Below, piece after piece: positions 12,838 through 20,774 of a stretch of DNA of 41,925 nucleotides. The translations under genes and the position numbers were made by a program. The notes below the pieces were generated by a model, which saw nothing but the letters and a program-made list of their open reading frames with translations, did no database searches and was not told where the DNA came from. The stretch is from Saccoglossus kowalevskii (lineage: Eukaryota; Hemichordata; Enteropneusta; Harrimaniidae), in contig NW_003147387.1 in the NCBI RefSeq assembly GCF_000003605.2, positions 1 through 41,925 of the forward strand. The letters run 5' to 3'. Position 1 is the first letter of the stretch. Every line of letters starts with the position of its first letter.

Positions 12838-13145
12838 GTCGTTGGATGCCGGAGCTATTCTTCACTTCAGGTTTACCTGTACCGAGTGGTGTATTCTGTG
12901 TTTGCAGCCTAATCGTACAAGTCACAACCGGACGCTGAAGCCGTTCTTCAATTCAAGGTCACCTGTGTTGAGTGCTGTGTCCTGATTGCTGTTTGGTTCG
13001 TTAGCTTTTCCCTGCTTTTTTTTGCTCTGTGTTTGCTCTCCTTTTGGCGTCTGCTGTTCCTCTGCCCATAGTCAAATAGACTATTGGGCTGAGGGGCCCT
13101 CCCCTCTTCTCCATTCCTGTTTCTTTCTCACTACGTTTGGCTGCC
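12838..13145 (+). promoter_or_regulatory. LINE A 5' UTR with two 86-bp tandem units
   Basis: The leader contains two imperfect direct repeats with 86-bp spacing: 12844-12898 (GGATGCCGGAGC, TTCTTCACTTCAGG, ACCTGTACCGAGTGGTGT) and 12930-12984 (GGACGCTGAAGC, TTCTTCAATTCAAGG, ACCTGTGTTGAGTGCTGT). In some other LINEs, such as mouse L1, tandem 5' monomers carry internal promoter activity; assigning that role here is inference. Downstream is a pyrimidine-rich stretch (13006-13140) leading to the ORF1 start. Confidence 0.6.
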
Positions 13146-14525
13146 ATGACTGGAGCTCCATCAATGGCAAGAAAGGACAGAGTTCTCTGCCTTTCCTTCC
13201 AGAGCGAAAGTGTCCCTCCCAAAGAGGTATTCTCATTTTTAGCTTCTGGTGACGTTGTCGTCGAGCCACATCTGGAGGCAGTTGAAAAACTATCTGCCTC
13301 AAAGTATGATGTGACCTTTCGGTCTATCTCTCTCAGGCGTGAGTTCTTTACTAAGCTAAAGGGCTTGGATACGCAAGTTTGTGTGTCTTCTTATGAAGAA
13401 TTTGTGATTGTTACTGCCTCCTTTGTGGGGAATGATTTAGACGATTCATTTGTTCGCCACGCTTTAAATGCTTTTGGAGAAGTTGTTGCAGCGAGAAAAT
13501 GTGTGTACGCAGACCACCCTTCATGTTTCAACGGTCTGCGACAGTACAAGATCAGACTACGTCATAATATCCCACCACGCCTTCGTGTATGTAATCGTAA
13601 CATCTGGTTCTCATACCTTGGTCAACCGAAGATTTGCGCACGGTGCAATAAGAATGGTCATTTTGCCAAAGACTGTAAAGAAGTTATTTGTTACAGGTGC
13701 CTCGAAATGGGCCACTCAGTTGACAGCTGCACAAATCCCATCACTTGCACTGTCTGTCATAAAGGTGGACACAATTACCGCAACTGTCCAATTTCTTTCG
13801 CCGGCAGAGTCAACCTAGGTAAAACTTGGACCCCTACCAATCCACCAGCCTCAGATCCTATTCCCCCACCTGAGCCCTCGAGTGCAACCGCACCCCACGA
13901 TCCTCCTTCTGAGCCCCAAGCAGCTACAATGCACAGGGAGGAACCAACAAACGAACATCTCACCGACCCCCACTCCACATCTCTGGACCCTGCAAAGAAC
14001 CTACCAAGAACCCTGGATATGAACAGCCAAGTCTCCACTACCAAAGATCCTCTACCCACCACAGCAGAGACCAATAAAGGAGAGAAGCGTCCCGCTTCAA
14101 ACGAAGATCCCACCAATGAAGACAACAAGAGACCGAAAGCGCCCGAAGACGATGAGTTCTGCGCCTCTTCGGACCAAGAATCAGTGGATAGTGGAAAAGA
14201 AGAACCCCTCCTTTCCAGACGTGTTCGTAACACTCTATCAAAATGTCGTGACTCCCCACTGCACAAGCTTTCCGAAGTTGATGTCAGATGCTGCTCAATA
14301 TCTAGCACAGACTGCCGGAAAATTCTCACAGGTTGGGCTGACGTGGTAAACCACCTACAAACCTCCCACAACTTCTTTGATACCATCCATCTTTTGTGCC
14401 CTGTAAAACAATGCAAAGCCACTTCTATCAACACCTCAGAATGGCTTTCCCACTGCTGCAACTGCCATCCTGAGTTTGTTCTGGCCAAGGACTCATCCTT
14501 CTTTGACTATTATTACATCACCTAA
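13146..14525 (+). CDS. LINE A ORF1: gag-like nucleic-acid-binding protein (459 aa)
   Basis: This is an intact ORF1, predicted to coat element RNA in the retrotransposition particle. I chose the ATG at 13146 (context GCCATGA) because it aligns with the LINE C start (MAGIRP...RKDR versus MTGAPS...RKDR); a second in-frame ATG is at 13164. Residues ~10-160 form an N-terminal region resembling tandem RRM-like folds. Three CCHC knuckles (C-X2-C-X4-H-X4-C) follow at 164-177, 182-195 and 201-214. Residues ~225-375 are Pro/Ser/Thr-rich and charged, probably disordered. The C-terminus has two C2H2-like motifs: C382/C390/H403/H408 and C418/C423/H436/H441. The ORF ends 33 nt before the ORF2 ATG, in the same frame. 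The RRM-like assignment is by general pattern only; the zinc motifs are directly visible. Confidence 0.9.
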   Translation: MTGAPSMARKDRVLCLSFQSESVPPKEVFSFLASGDVVVEPHLEAVEKLSASKYDVTFRSISLRREFFTKLKGLDTQVCVSSYEEFVIVTASFVGNDLDDSFVRHALNAFGEVVAARKCVYADHPSCFNGLRQYKIRLRHNIPPRLRVCNRNIWFSYLGQPKICARCNKNGHFAKDCKEVICYRCLEMGHSVDSCTNPITCTVCHKGGHNYRNCPISFAGRVNLGKTWTPTNPPASDPIPPPEPSSATAPHDPPSEPQAATMHREEPTNEHLTDPHSTSLDPAKNLPRTLDMNSQVSTTKDPLPTTAETNKGEKRPASNEDPTNEDNKRPKAPEDDEFCASSDQESVDSGKEEPLLSRRVRNTLSKCRDSPLHKLSEVDVRCCSISSTDCRKILTGWADVVNHLQTSHNFFDTIHLLCPVKQCKATSINTSEWLSHCCNCHPEFVLAKDSSFFDYYYIT

Positions 14526-14558
14526 CTCGTCATGCTTCACACCACCCTACCCCTTATT

Positions 14559-16990
14559 ATGGCTTCTCTGTCCATACTCACCATCAATACTAATGGTTTA
14601 AAAGAGTACAATAAACGTGCTCAGCTTTTTTCAGACTGCCGTAACAACTACAACATTGTTTTCATCCAGGAAGCTCATGTCAGCACTCTTGCAGAAGAAC
14701 AACAGTGGACGTGCGAGTGGGGAGGCGAGGCCATTTGGAGTATCGGCGCTAACAACAGCAAGGGTGTTGGGATTTTGTTTTCGCCAAACTCTGGCATTTC
14801 TCCAACTAACATCATGAAAGACGGCGATGGTAGAGTAATCGCCTGTACAGTTAAAGTCAGCGGGTCACCTTTAACTCTGGTCAACATTTATGGGCCTAAT
14901 GTCCCTGGGCGCAGGTCTGATTTTTTCAACTCACTTCATGAATTCTGTGGCAGCGGCTTCCCAATCGTACTTGGAGGAGACTTTAACTGCATCGAGTCCA
15001 CCAATGACAAATGTGATGGTTTACTTTCCAGTCGTCACTCCTTTGTCGGTAGTAGGCAACTTTGCCAACTGGTCAGTGATTTCTCCATGGTCGATTCTTG
15101 GCGCAAAGACCACCCTACTGCTCAGCAGTTTACCTGGCGGGATGCTAATAACACCACTGCCTCCCGGCTTGACAGATTTTACGTCTCCATCTGCTTAAAC
15201 ACTGAAACTAGCATTTCTCCTTGTTCGCTATCTGATCATGAGTTTATGAAACTCTCTATTTCTCCTTTCTCCTCCCCACATCGTGGCCCAGGAGTTTGGA
15301 AGTGTAACACGTCTCTTTTCCAGGACCCTAAAATTACTAAAGACCTAGAAGAGCATTATAACAAGTGGAAGACACTGCAACCAGCTTTCAATACCATGGC
15401 AGATTGGTGGGATATGATAAAACATCGTATGCAGCTTCTTCTGAAGTCCCATTCTCATCGCAAGGCAAAAGCCCACAAGGCAGCGTTGGAATCGCTCCAT
15501 CAACAGCTTGTGCTCTATACATCAAAACTGAATCAGGGAGATCGCTCCAAGCCAACCCTAGACAACTACCACGAAATTAAAAACAAAATTAATAAGCTTA
15601 AAGCCAAGCGCTTGCAGGGAGTCAAGATCCGGGCCCGTATGCAAAAACTGGATATGGATGAGAAATGCTCCAGATACTTCTTCAGCCGGGAACATCGCAG
15701 AGGAAAGGAGAAAATCATCACTGCCATCTTGAATAAACATGGTACTATTCACCATTCTCAGAATAAAATCTCTGAAACCCTCATCGACTTTTACCAAACG
15801 CTGTACATGGCTGAACCTTGTCTCAACACCACGGAACAGGAGTACTTCCTATTTAAATTTCTAACAAACTCTCACCTAATCAGTAATCTACTCTGGAAGG
15901 GCTTCTCACCTCTGCAGAGGTTCAACAGTCACTTTGCTGCATGCAAAACCACAAAACCCCCGGAAGCGATGGATTACCTAAGGAATTTTATTCTGCATGT
16001 TGGCGTTTTATAGGGGAAGACCTCACTGAAGTACTCAATCAAGAACTTGAGCTTGGGAAACTCTCGTCCTCCCAGCGCCATGGTACCATCATCCTGCTGA
16101 ACAAACCCGGTGATTCCTCCACTCCAGCTAACGAAAATGCCCATTTGAGCCCACAAAACTAACCGTCAATTTCCCTACTCAACACCGATTACAAGCTCAT
16201 CTCCAAATCCTTCTGCAACCGTTTAAAATCTGTTACCTCTCACCTGCTGTCTCCATACCAAACGTGTGGGACCCTGGGAGGTCCATCCAGGAGAACGTCC
16301 AGGTTATTCGAGACGTTGTCTACCTTGCCAATGAACGCAACTTTCCCTGTGCTCTGGTATCGCTAGACCAGCAAAAGGCTTTCGACCGTGTTGAGTGGCC
16401 CTTCCTTGTAAAGGTTCTGCAGAGAATGAATTTTGGCCCCTCGTTCATCCAAACCATTCAGACCTTCTATAATGACATCCACAGCTCAGTTCTGGTTAAT
16501 GGGTTCCTCTCAAAAGTCTTTCCCTCTTTCAAGAGGTGTGCGGCAGGGCTGCCCCATTTCACCACTGCTGTACACCCTTTACATTGAACCCTTTGCTGCT
16601 GCAGTTAGGCAATCCCCGTGCATCCAAGGGTTTAACCTGCCAGGAGCTCCCTCACCATCCAAACTCTTCCAGTACGCCGATGACAACACTGCCATTATTA
16701 CCAGCTCAGAGTCCTTGGAAGCTCTGATGTCCATCAGTGAGCGTTTTGGTTTAGCATCCGGATCCCGACTAAATAAGCAAAAGACCAAAGGCATGTGGGC
16801 TGGAAGCTGGAAACACAGAGTGGACTCTCCAAGTGGCATATCTTTCAATAACAAGAGACTTAAAGTCAATGGGGTTTGGATCTCAAACGAGGACATGCCA
16901 TCAGAAAACTGGTCCGTTAGACACAACAAGCTGAGAAATATGCTCATGTCCTGGAGATCTAGACGTCTCACCTTAACTGGCAAAACCACC
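14559..16990 (+). pseudogene. LINE A ORF2: endonuclease-reverse transcriptase, broken and truncated
   Basis: The start ATG at 14559 aligns with the LINE C ORF2 start; an upstream in-frame ATG at 14532 is less likely. The endonuclease domain is well preserved: INTNGL, IQEAHV, NIYGPN, LGGDFNCIES, SRLDRFY and LSDHE match the catalytic motifs of AP-type LINE endonucleases. A basic linker (HRKAKAHK, KCSRYFF) precedes the RT. The reading frame is then disrupted by a frameshift near 15880-15895, an in-frame TAA at 16160-16162, a frameshift near 16265 and another near 16510-16530. RT motifs are recognisable across frames: [26 protein letters not shown] and QYADDNTA. Homology stops at 16990 where LINE B begins, so the C-terminal third is missing. 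It cannot encode a working enzyme as it stands. Confidence 0.9.
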
Positions 16991-18332
16991 AGTTTTCAGA
17001 GGTGATTCCAAAGAATCACGCTGGCTACTTGAAAGACTGTGAGTCACCTGTGAAAGAAAAAAATCCTGATCTTCTTCGTCAAGTGATGATTTAGAAGTGA
17101 ACAGAGATGCATAGAAGTTGTGAATTGTATTCAAAATATTTTTCTGAGAATGGTGAATGTCTCCATTCGTGTCTCTGATGGCAGAAATTACTTTCATTTT
17201 TCCGCGACGGCGTTCACGACCAAGAAAATAACGAGAGCACTTCTCATTTTCATCAAGATTCTGAACCCGCGCACGAATTTTGGCGCCTTCGAGATTAGAC
17301 ATATTCAGGGAGTTGATTTGATCCCTTACAGAAGAATACTGCTCAAGGCTGGATTGGGACCGGTCCCCCTGATTCAGCTTGGACGTCAGATGCTGAAGCT
17401 CATCATTAAGATATTTAAGTTTGACCTTTCTTGCATGAGATTTTTGACAAGCATATGAAATGAGACAAGATTTACAACGGTCTTTAACCATATCCCACCA
17501 TTCACTGATGTTATCAAAGGCCGGCTTCAGAGTCTTCCATCTTTCATAGTCGTCTTCGATGGATCTTATAATCTCCGGATCCTGGAAGAGTGAGACGTTA
17601 CATTTCCATACTCCAGGTCCCCGAGCAGGGGAATTAAAGGCTTTAAGCAGAATACATACAGCATCATGATCAGAAAGAGTGAAAGCAGAAATAGTTGCAG
17701 AAGATACATTCAGGGATGAAGATACATACAATCGGTCAATCCTAGATGAAACAGAGTTGTTCTTGTTGCGCCAGGTGAATTGTGATGTAGAAGGATGATG
17801 CTTTCGCCAAACATCCACAAGGCTAAGTTCAGAGCAAAGATCACCCAGCTCTAAGCCCCCTACATAGGAATGGGAGCATGTTAGAGAACCTCCCAACTTG
17901 TCCATACTACTCTCAATACAATTAAAGTCCCCACCAAGAATCAGGGGGGGGGTTACCTCCAAGAAATTGATGAAGCGAGTCAAGGAATTTTTTCCTCTGA
18001 GAAGGCATATTAGGAGCATACACAGAAATAACTTTAAAAAGGTTTGTGTTCCACTTCACAACACTTGATACCACTCTGCCACTATCATCAGAAACATTAC
18101 ATTTCGGTGAAAGGAGGATCCCCACACCTCTGCTGTTGTTCGAGCCGAGACTCCATATCGCACTACCACCCCATTCTCTCTCCCACTGCTTTCCTTCCTC
18201 AAGAGAACAAACATGTGCCTCCTGGACAAGGATGATATCAAAGTTAGATTCATGACAGTATTTGAAAAAAAGAGACCTTTTCATATAATCTTTTAAACCA
18301 TTTATGTTTATTGAAATAATAGAGACAGACAT
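16991..18332 (-). pseudogene. LINE B ORF2 remnant: endonuclease domain only
   Basis: Starting at the ATG at 18332 (MSVSIISIN), the fragment keeps the AP-type endonuclease motifs VQEAHV, SVYAPN, GGDFNCIES, SRIDRLY and LSDHDA, plus the basic linker up to SPLKT. It then stops at the 16991 junction, so the RT and C-terminal domains are gone. Two further lesions are visible relative to LINE C. An 18-bp deletion near 18100 lies between two GAAAC copies and removes six codons in frame. A G-run expansion at 17944-17951 shifts the frame inside the sequence before LGGDFN. The 20-nt spacing from the ORF1 stop is as in C and D. Confidence 0.88.
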
Positions 18333-18352
18333 ATTTTTGGTGAGAAGAACTT

Positions 18353-19807
18353 TTATTTCGTAAAATAATCATCAAAATAGCTGGATTCTTTGTTCAGAAC
18401 CCATTGTGGGTGGGCTTCGCAACAGTGGACGAGCCACTCGGATGGCGTGACAGACACAGCTTCACATGCTTCGACAGGGCAGAGCAGTTGCACCGTGTCC
18501 AGAAAAGAGTGGTGAGCTTGGAGATGAGAAACTAGGGCAGGCCATCCAGTAAATTCGCTATTGCAGTCCGCATCAGACACTCGGTGACATGTAACTTCCA
18601 CCTGGTTCAGTTTGTGGAGGCGAGAATCTCTTGTCCTCGACAAGGCAGCCTTAGTTTCAGTATTCACATTCGGTGTGTTTACACTTTGTTCGTCAGCACT
18701 GGTGAAGCTCTCGCAATCAGAAACAATAGTGACATCGTGTGAAAAGCCAGGGACCCTAGTTCGTTTGTGATCTTCAGTGGAGGGAACATAGTCATCTTCT
18801 GCTGGGCGTTTTCCGCTAGCAAGATGGGGAAGAATAGGAGCTTCAGCCACCATATCAGAAATGTCTTCGGGTTCACTACCAACAGTTTCAGATGGTGATA
18901 CACTGGCGGGTGAAGAAGAGATGGCGCCTGGACCAGAAGTAGTTTTCGCAGAATCATGTTTAGAAATACGCAAGATCGGAGGAGAATCGTAATTCATATC
19001 AGATTGAACCGGACAGGCAGGTGAGATTACAGGGTCAGTGATATCAGCCGAATCAGCTGGAGAGGTATCATGGACAGGTTTGGCAGGAGCAGGATCAGAT
19101 GTCCGGCTTGCTTGTGGTGCTGTGGACCACTTGTTCAGAACACTGGCTTTGTTCGCAAAAGAGACTTTACATTGGCGGAAGTTGTGCCCGTTTTCATGGC
19201 ACACAGTACATTTTATGTCATTGGTACAGTTGTCAAGAGAGTGGCCAACTCCAAGACAGCGAAAGCAAACAATTTCTTTGCATTCTTTAGCAAAGTGATC
19301 AACTCCGTGACAGCGGGCACAGATTTTAGGCTGACCGGGATAAGAAATCCAAACATTTCTATTACAGATGCGCTGACGGGGAGGAATATTTCCCCCCAAT
19401 TTAACTTTATATTGACGAATTCCATTAAAGCAAGTAGGAAACTCAGAGTAGACGCATTTTCGTGCAGCAAGAACCTTTCCAAATCTAGATAAAGCATGTT
19501 GCATGTATGAGTCATCTAGATCATTGCCCACGTATGAGGCGGTGACGATAGTGGATTCTTCATATGAAGATGAGGAACAGTCTGCTGAGGCAGCAATTTT
19601 CTCTTCAAAATTTCTTCTGAAGGATAAGGAATGACAGGTGACATCATATTTTGACGGACCAAGCTTTTCAACAGCTTCCAAGTGAAGCTTCACATCAATG
19701 TCGAAGGATTTTAAATAATCAAACACCTGTTTAGGTGTTGCAGATTCAGATTTTAAAACCAAACAAAGAACTCTGTCTTTTCTACCAATAGGCTGAATTC
19801 CAGCCAT
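18353..19807 (-). CDS. LINE B ORF1: gag-like zinc-knuckle protein (484 aa)
   Basis: This is an intact ORF1 nearly identical to those of LINEs C and D. The ATG at 19807 (context GCCATGG) was chosen because it is shared by B, C and D; the frame stays open upstream through 5' UTR into satellite DNA, which is chimeric and not expected to be coding. It has three CCHC knuckles (CARCHGVDHFAKEC, CFRCLGVGHSLDNC, CTVCHENGHNFRQC), a Ser/Pro/acidic middle and the two C-terminal C2H2-like motifs. Substitutions versus C include CHSLSFRR for FRSLSFRR and SLDNC for SIDNC. The predicted role is RNA binding in the element RNP. The copy has lost its normal 5' end, so expression from its own promoter is doubtful. 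Confidence 0.88.
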   Translation of the reverse strand: MAGIQPIGRKDRVLCLVLKSESATPKQVFDYLKSFDIDVKLHLEAVEKLGPSKYDVTCHSLSFRRNFEEKIAASADCSSSSYEESTIVTASYVGNDLDDSYMQHALSRFGKVLAARKCVYSEFPTCFNGIRQYKVKLGGNIPPRQRICNRNVWISYPGQPKICARCHGVDHFAKECKEIVCFRCLGVGHSLDNCTNDIKCTVCHENGHNFRQCKVSFANKASVLNKWSTAPQASRTSDPAPAKPVHDTSPADSADITDPVISPACPVQSDMNYDSPPILRISKHDSAKTTSGPGAISSSPASVSPSETVGSEPEDISDMVAEAPILPHLASGKRPAEDDYVPSTEDHKRTRVPGFSHDVTIVSDCESFTSADEQSVNTPNVNTETKAALSRTRDSRLHKLNQVEVTCHRVSDADCNSEFTGWPALVSHLQAHHSFLDTVQLLCPVEACEAVSVTPSEWLVHCCEAHPQWVLNKESSYFDDYFTK

Positions 19808-19845
19808 GGCAACAGAGAGACAAAACAAAAAAGATGAAAACAGCA

Positions 19846-19860
19846 CGAGGCAAAGCCTCG
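19846..19860 (-). other. 5' UTR hairpin of LINE B (CGAGGC/GCCTCG)
   Basis: A perfect 6-bp stem with an AAA loop on the strand shown sits about 40 nt upstream of the ORF1 ATG. The identical hairpin is at 33187-33201 (LINE C) and 39579-39593 (LINE D). In B the element ends only 11 bp beyond it. A role in translation or as a reverse-transcription pause is possible but untested. Confidence 0.5.
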
Positions 19861-20248
19861 AGCAAGACAAGCAAACAAAAAACGGCGATGTTGAATTTTG
19901 CCCAAGCATACCCGGGCCTGATTAGACAGTCATGAAACCTGCCCGTCTGTGTAAACCCGCCCGATAGAGCCTGGCCATCGTCGAAATTTGGATACTGAAA
20001 GATTTGGTCATCTGAATATCGTACATATTCAGGTTGCCGATTCAATTATTTCTAATATTTGTTTATTTATCGCCCCGCAATTGAGCGGGGTTATCAAAAA
20101 TTTGATTATAGACTCATTAGTTGTTCCTCTGCACGGAAATCTTTAGTAAAAGGCGAAAGATTTATGCGGCCTGCAGAAAAACCAGAGTTAATTCGACATA
20201 TGGTTGTGGTGTAATACATACGTTTCAGTGACTACAACTTCGGATAAG

Positions 20249-20309
20249 GTGAGTAAAGTGGGAAAACAAATATCTTTCGATTTTGTGTACTATGTGTAAT
20301 TTCTTACAG
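20249..20309 (+). other. Intron-like segment in satellite (GTGAGT...TTACAG, 61 bp)
   Basis: On the strand opposite to the satellite orientation used above, each monomer carries AAG|GTGAGT, a full consensus 5' splice site, and 61 bp later TTTCTTACAG|A, a good 3' splice site. The spacing suits a small invertebrate-type intron. The signal recurs in essentially every monomer of both arrays, though a single base insertion affects the acceptor-side flank near 8863. It may be a real intron of a transcribed ancestor, or a chance match preserved only because the satellite is homogenised. Confidence 0.4.
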
Positions 20310-20675
20310 AAACTTAGGTGGTTTGTTATTAAAGGCTAGACAAATAATTATGTTATACAAAATACATTATGAGGAACGCTGCCTTGAATATGAGAAATAC
20401 ATAATTTGCCCCTGCTTTCTGACCAATAAACGTTTAAGTCGCGCTCTATAGCGACGATACTGTAACAATGTTGTTCAAAGTGAAAACCGTCTCGTCATTT
20501 CGGATATTATAATTAATCTTAGATTTCTTTTCGGCATAATGTCCAGTATGATTGTAACATTGTTTTAGCATATAGCACTTCAAAGTTTAGCTGCCAGTCA
20601 GTACAAACTGTTGATAGTCAACAATGTAATTAATAGTTTACCTTCATGATTTTTTTTAATAACTTGCCCTTTCAG

Positions 20676-20774
20676 TCGACAGCTACTTCAACATATCCCT
20701 GTATCCGCTGGTGGAGGGCGCAACTCGTGCGAATTTGATGAGCTATCAAACCAAAGTGTAAATTTCTACAGAAG
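20676..20774 (+). other. Exon-like open segment in satellite (99 bp)
   Basis: The segment is bounded by a pyrimidine-rich acceptor (CTTGCCCTTTCAG) and a donor (AAG|GTCAGT). In one frame it reads RQLLQHIPVSAG(R/G)GRNSCE... without a stop and continues to VNFYR. That frame joins in phase to the frame after the 61-bp intron-like segment (NLGGLLLKARQIIM...). Two monomers have a G-for-A change in the GGTAGAGG stretch. No homologue was recognised. It is listed as a possible coding relic only. Confidence 0.25.

Larger units (their letters stand above)
12838..16990 (+). mobile_element. LINE A: non-LTR retrotransposon, 3'-truncated
   Basis: This element begins at GTCGTTGG directly after satellite ATAAATC, two bases short of the site used by C, D and E and in the same orientation relative to the monomer. 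Order: 308-bp 5' leader with two imperfect 86-bp repeats, ORF1 (13146-14525), ORF2 (from 14559), then abrupt loss of homology at 16990 inside the ORF2 C-terminal region, just after the residues LTGKTT. LINE B follows in opposite orientation. ORF1 is intact; ORF2 carries frameshifts and a stop. Protein similarity to LINEs B/C/D is clear, but the nucleotide sequences have diverged strongly, so A is a separate family of the same lineage. Whether A and E are one family cannot be tested, because they retain non-overlapping parts. Confidence 0.92.
16991..19871 (-). mobile_element. LINE B: C/D-family element truncated at both ends
   Basis: This fragment is very similar to LINEs C and D but inverted relative to A. 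Its ORF2 side starts at 16991 (AGTTTTCAGAGG), matching C from 30315; everything from there to the 3' end, including the RT, is absent. Its 5' side ends at 19871 (AGCAAGACAAG), about 130 bp short of the normal 5' end, and runs directly into the satellite T-rich tract (here CAAACAAAAAACGG), roughly 310 bp from the canonical target. Both ends therefore look like rearrangement breakpoints rather than retrotransposition junctions. The ORF1 is intact. Confidence 0.88.

Noticed and set aside
13775-14488. 237-codon antisense frame in LINE A ORF1
   Set aside because: It is a shadow of the ORF1 coding strand with no recognisable motif, and it is not conserved in the other elements.
19810-19909. N-terminal extension of LINE B ORF1 into the satellite as a fusion protein
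   Set aside because: The frame stays open by chance across the junction. The start shared by B, C and D lies at 19807 with a good initiation context.
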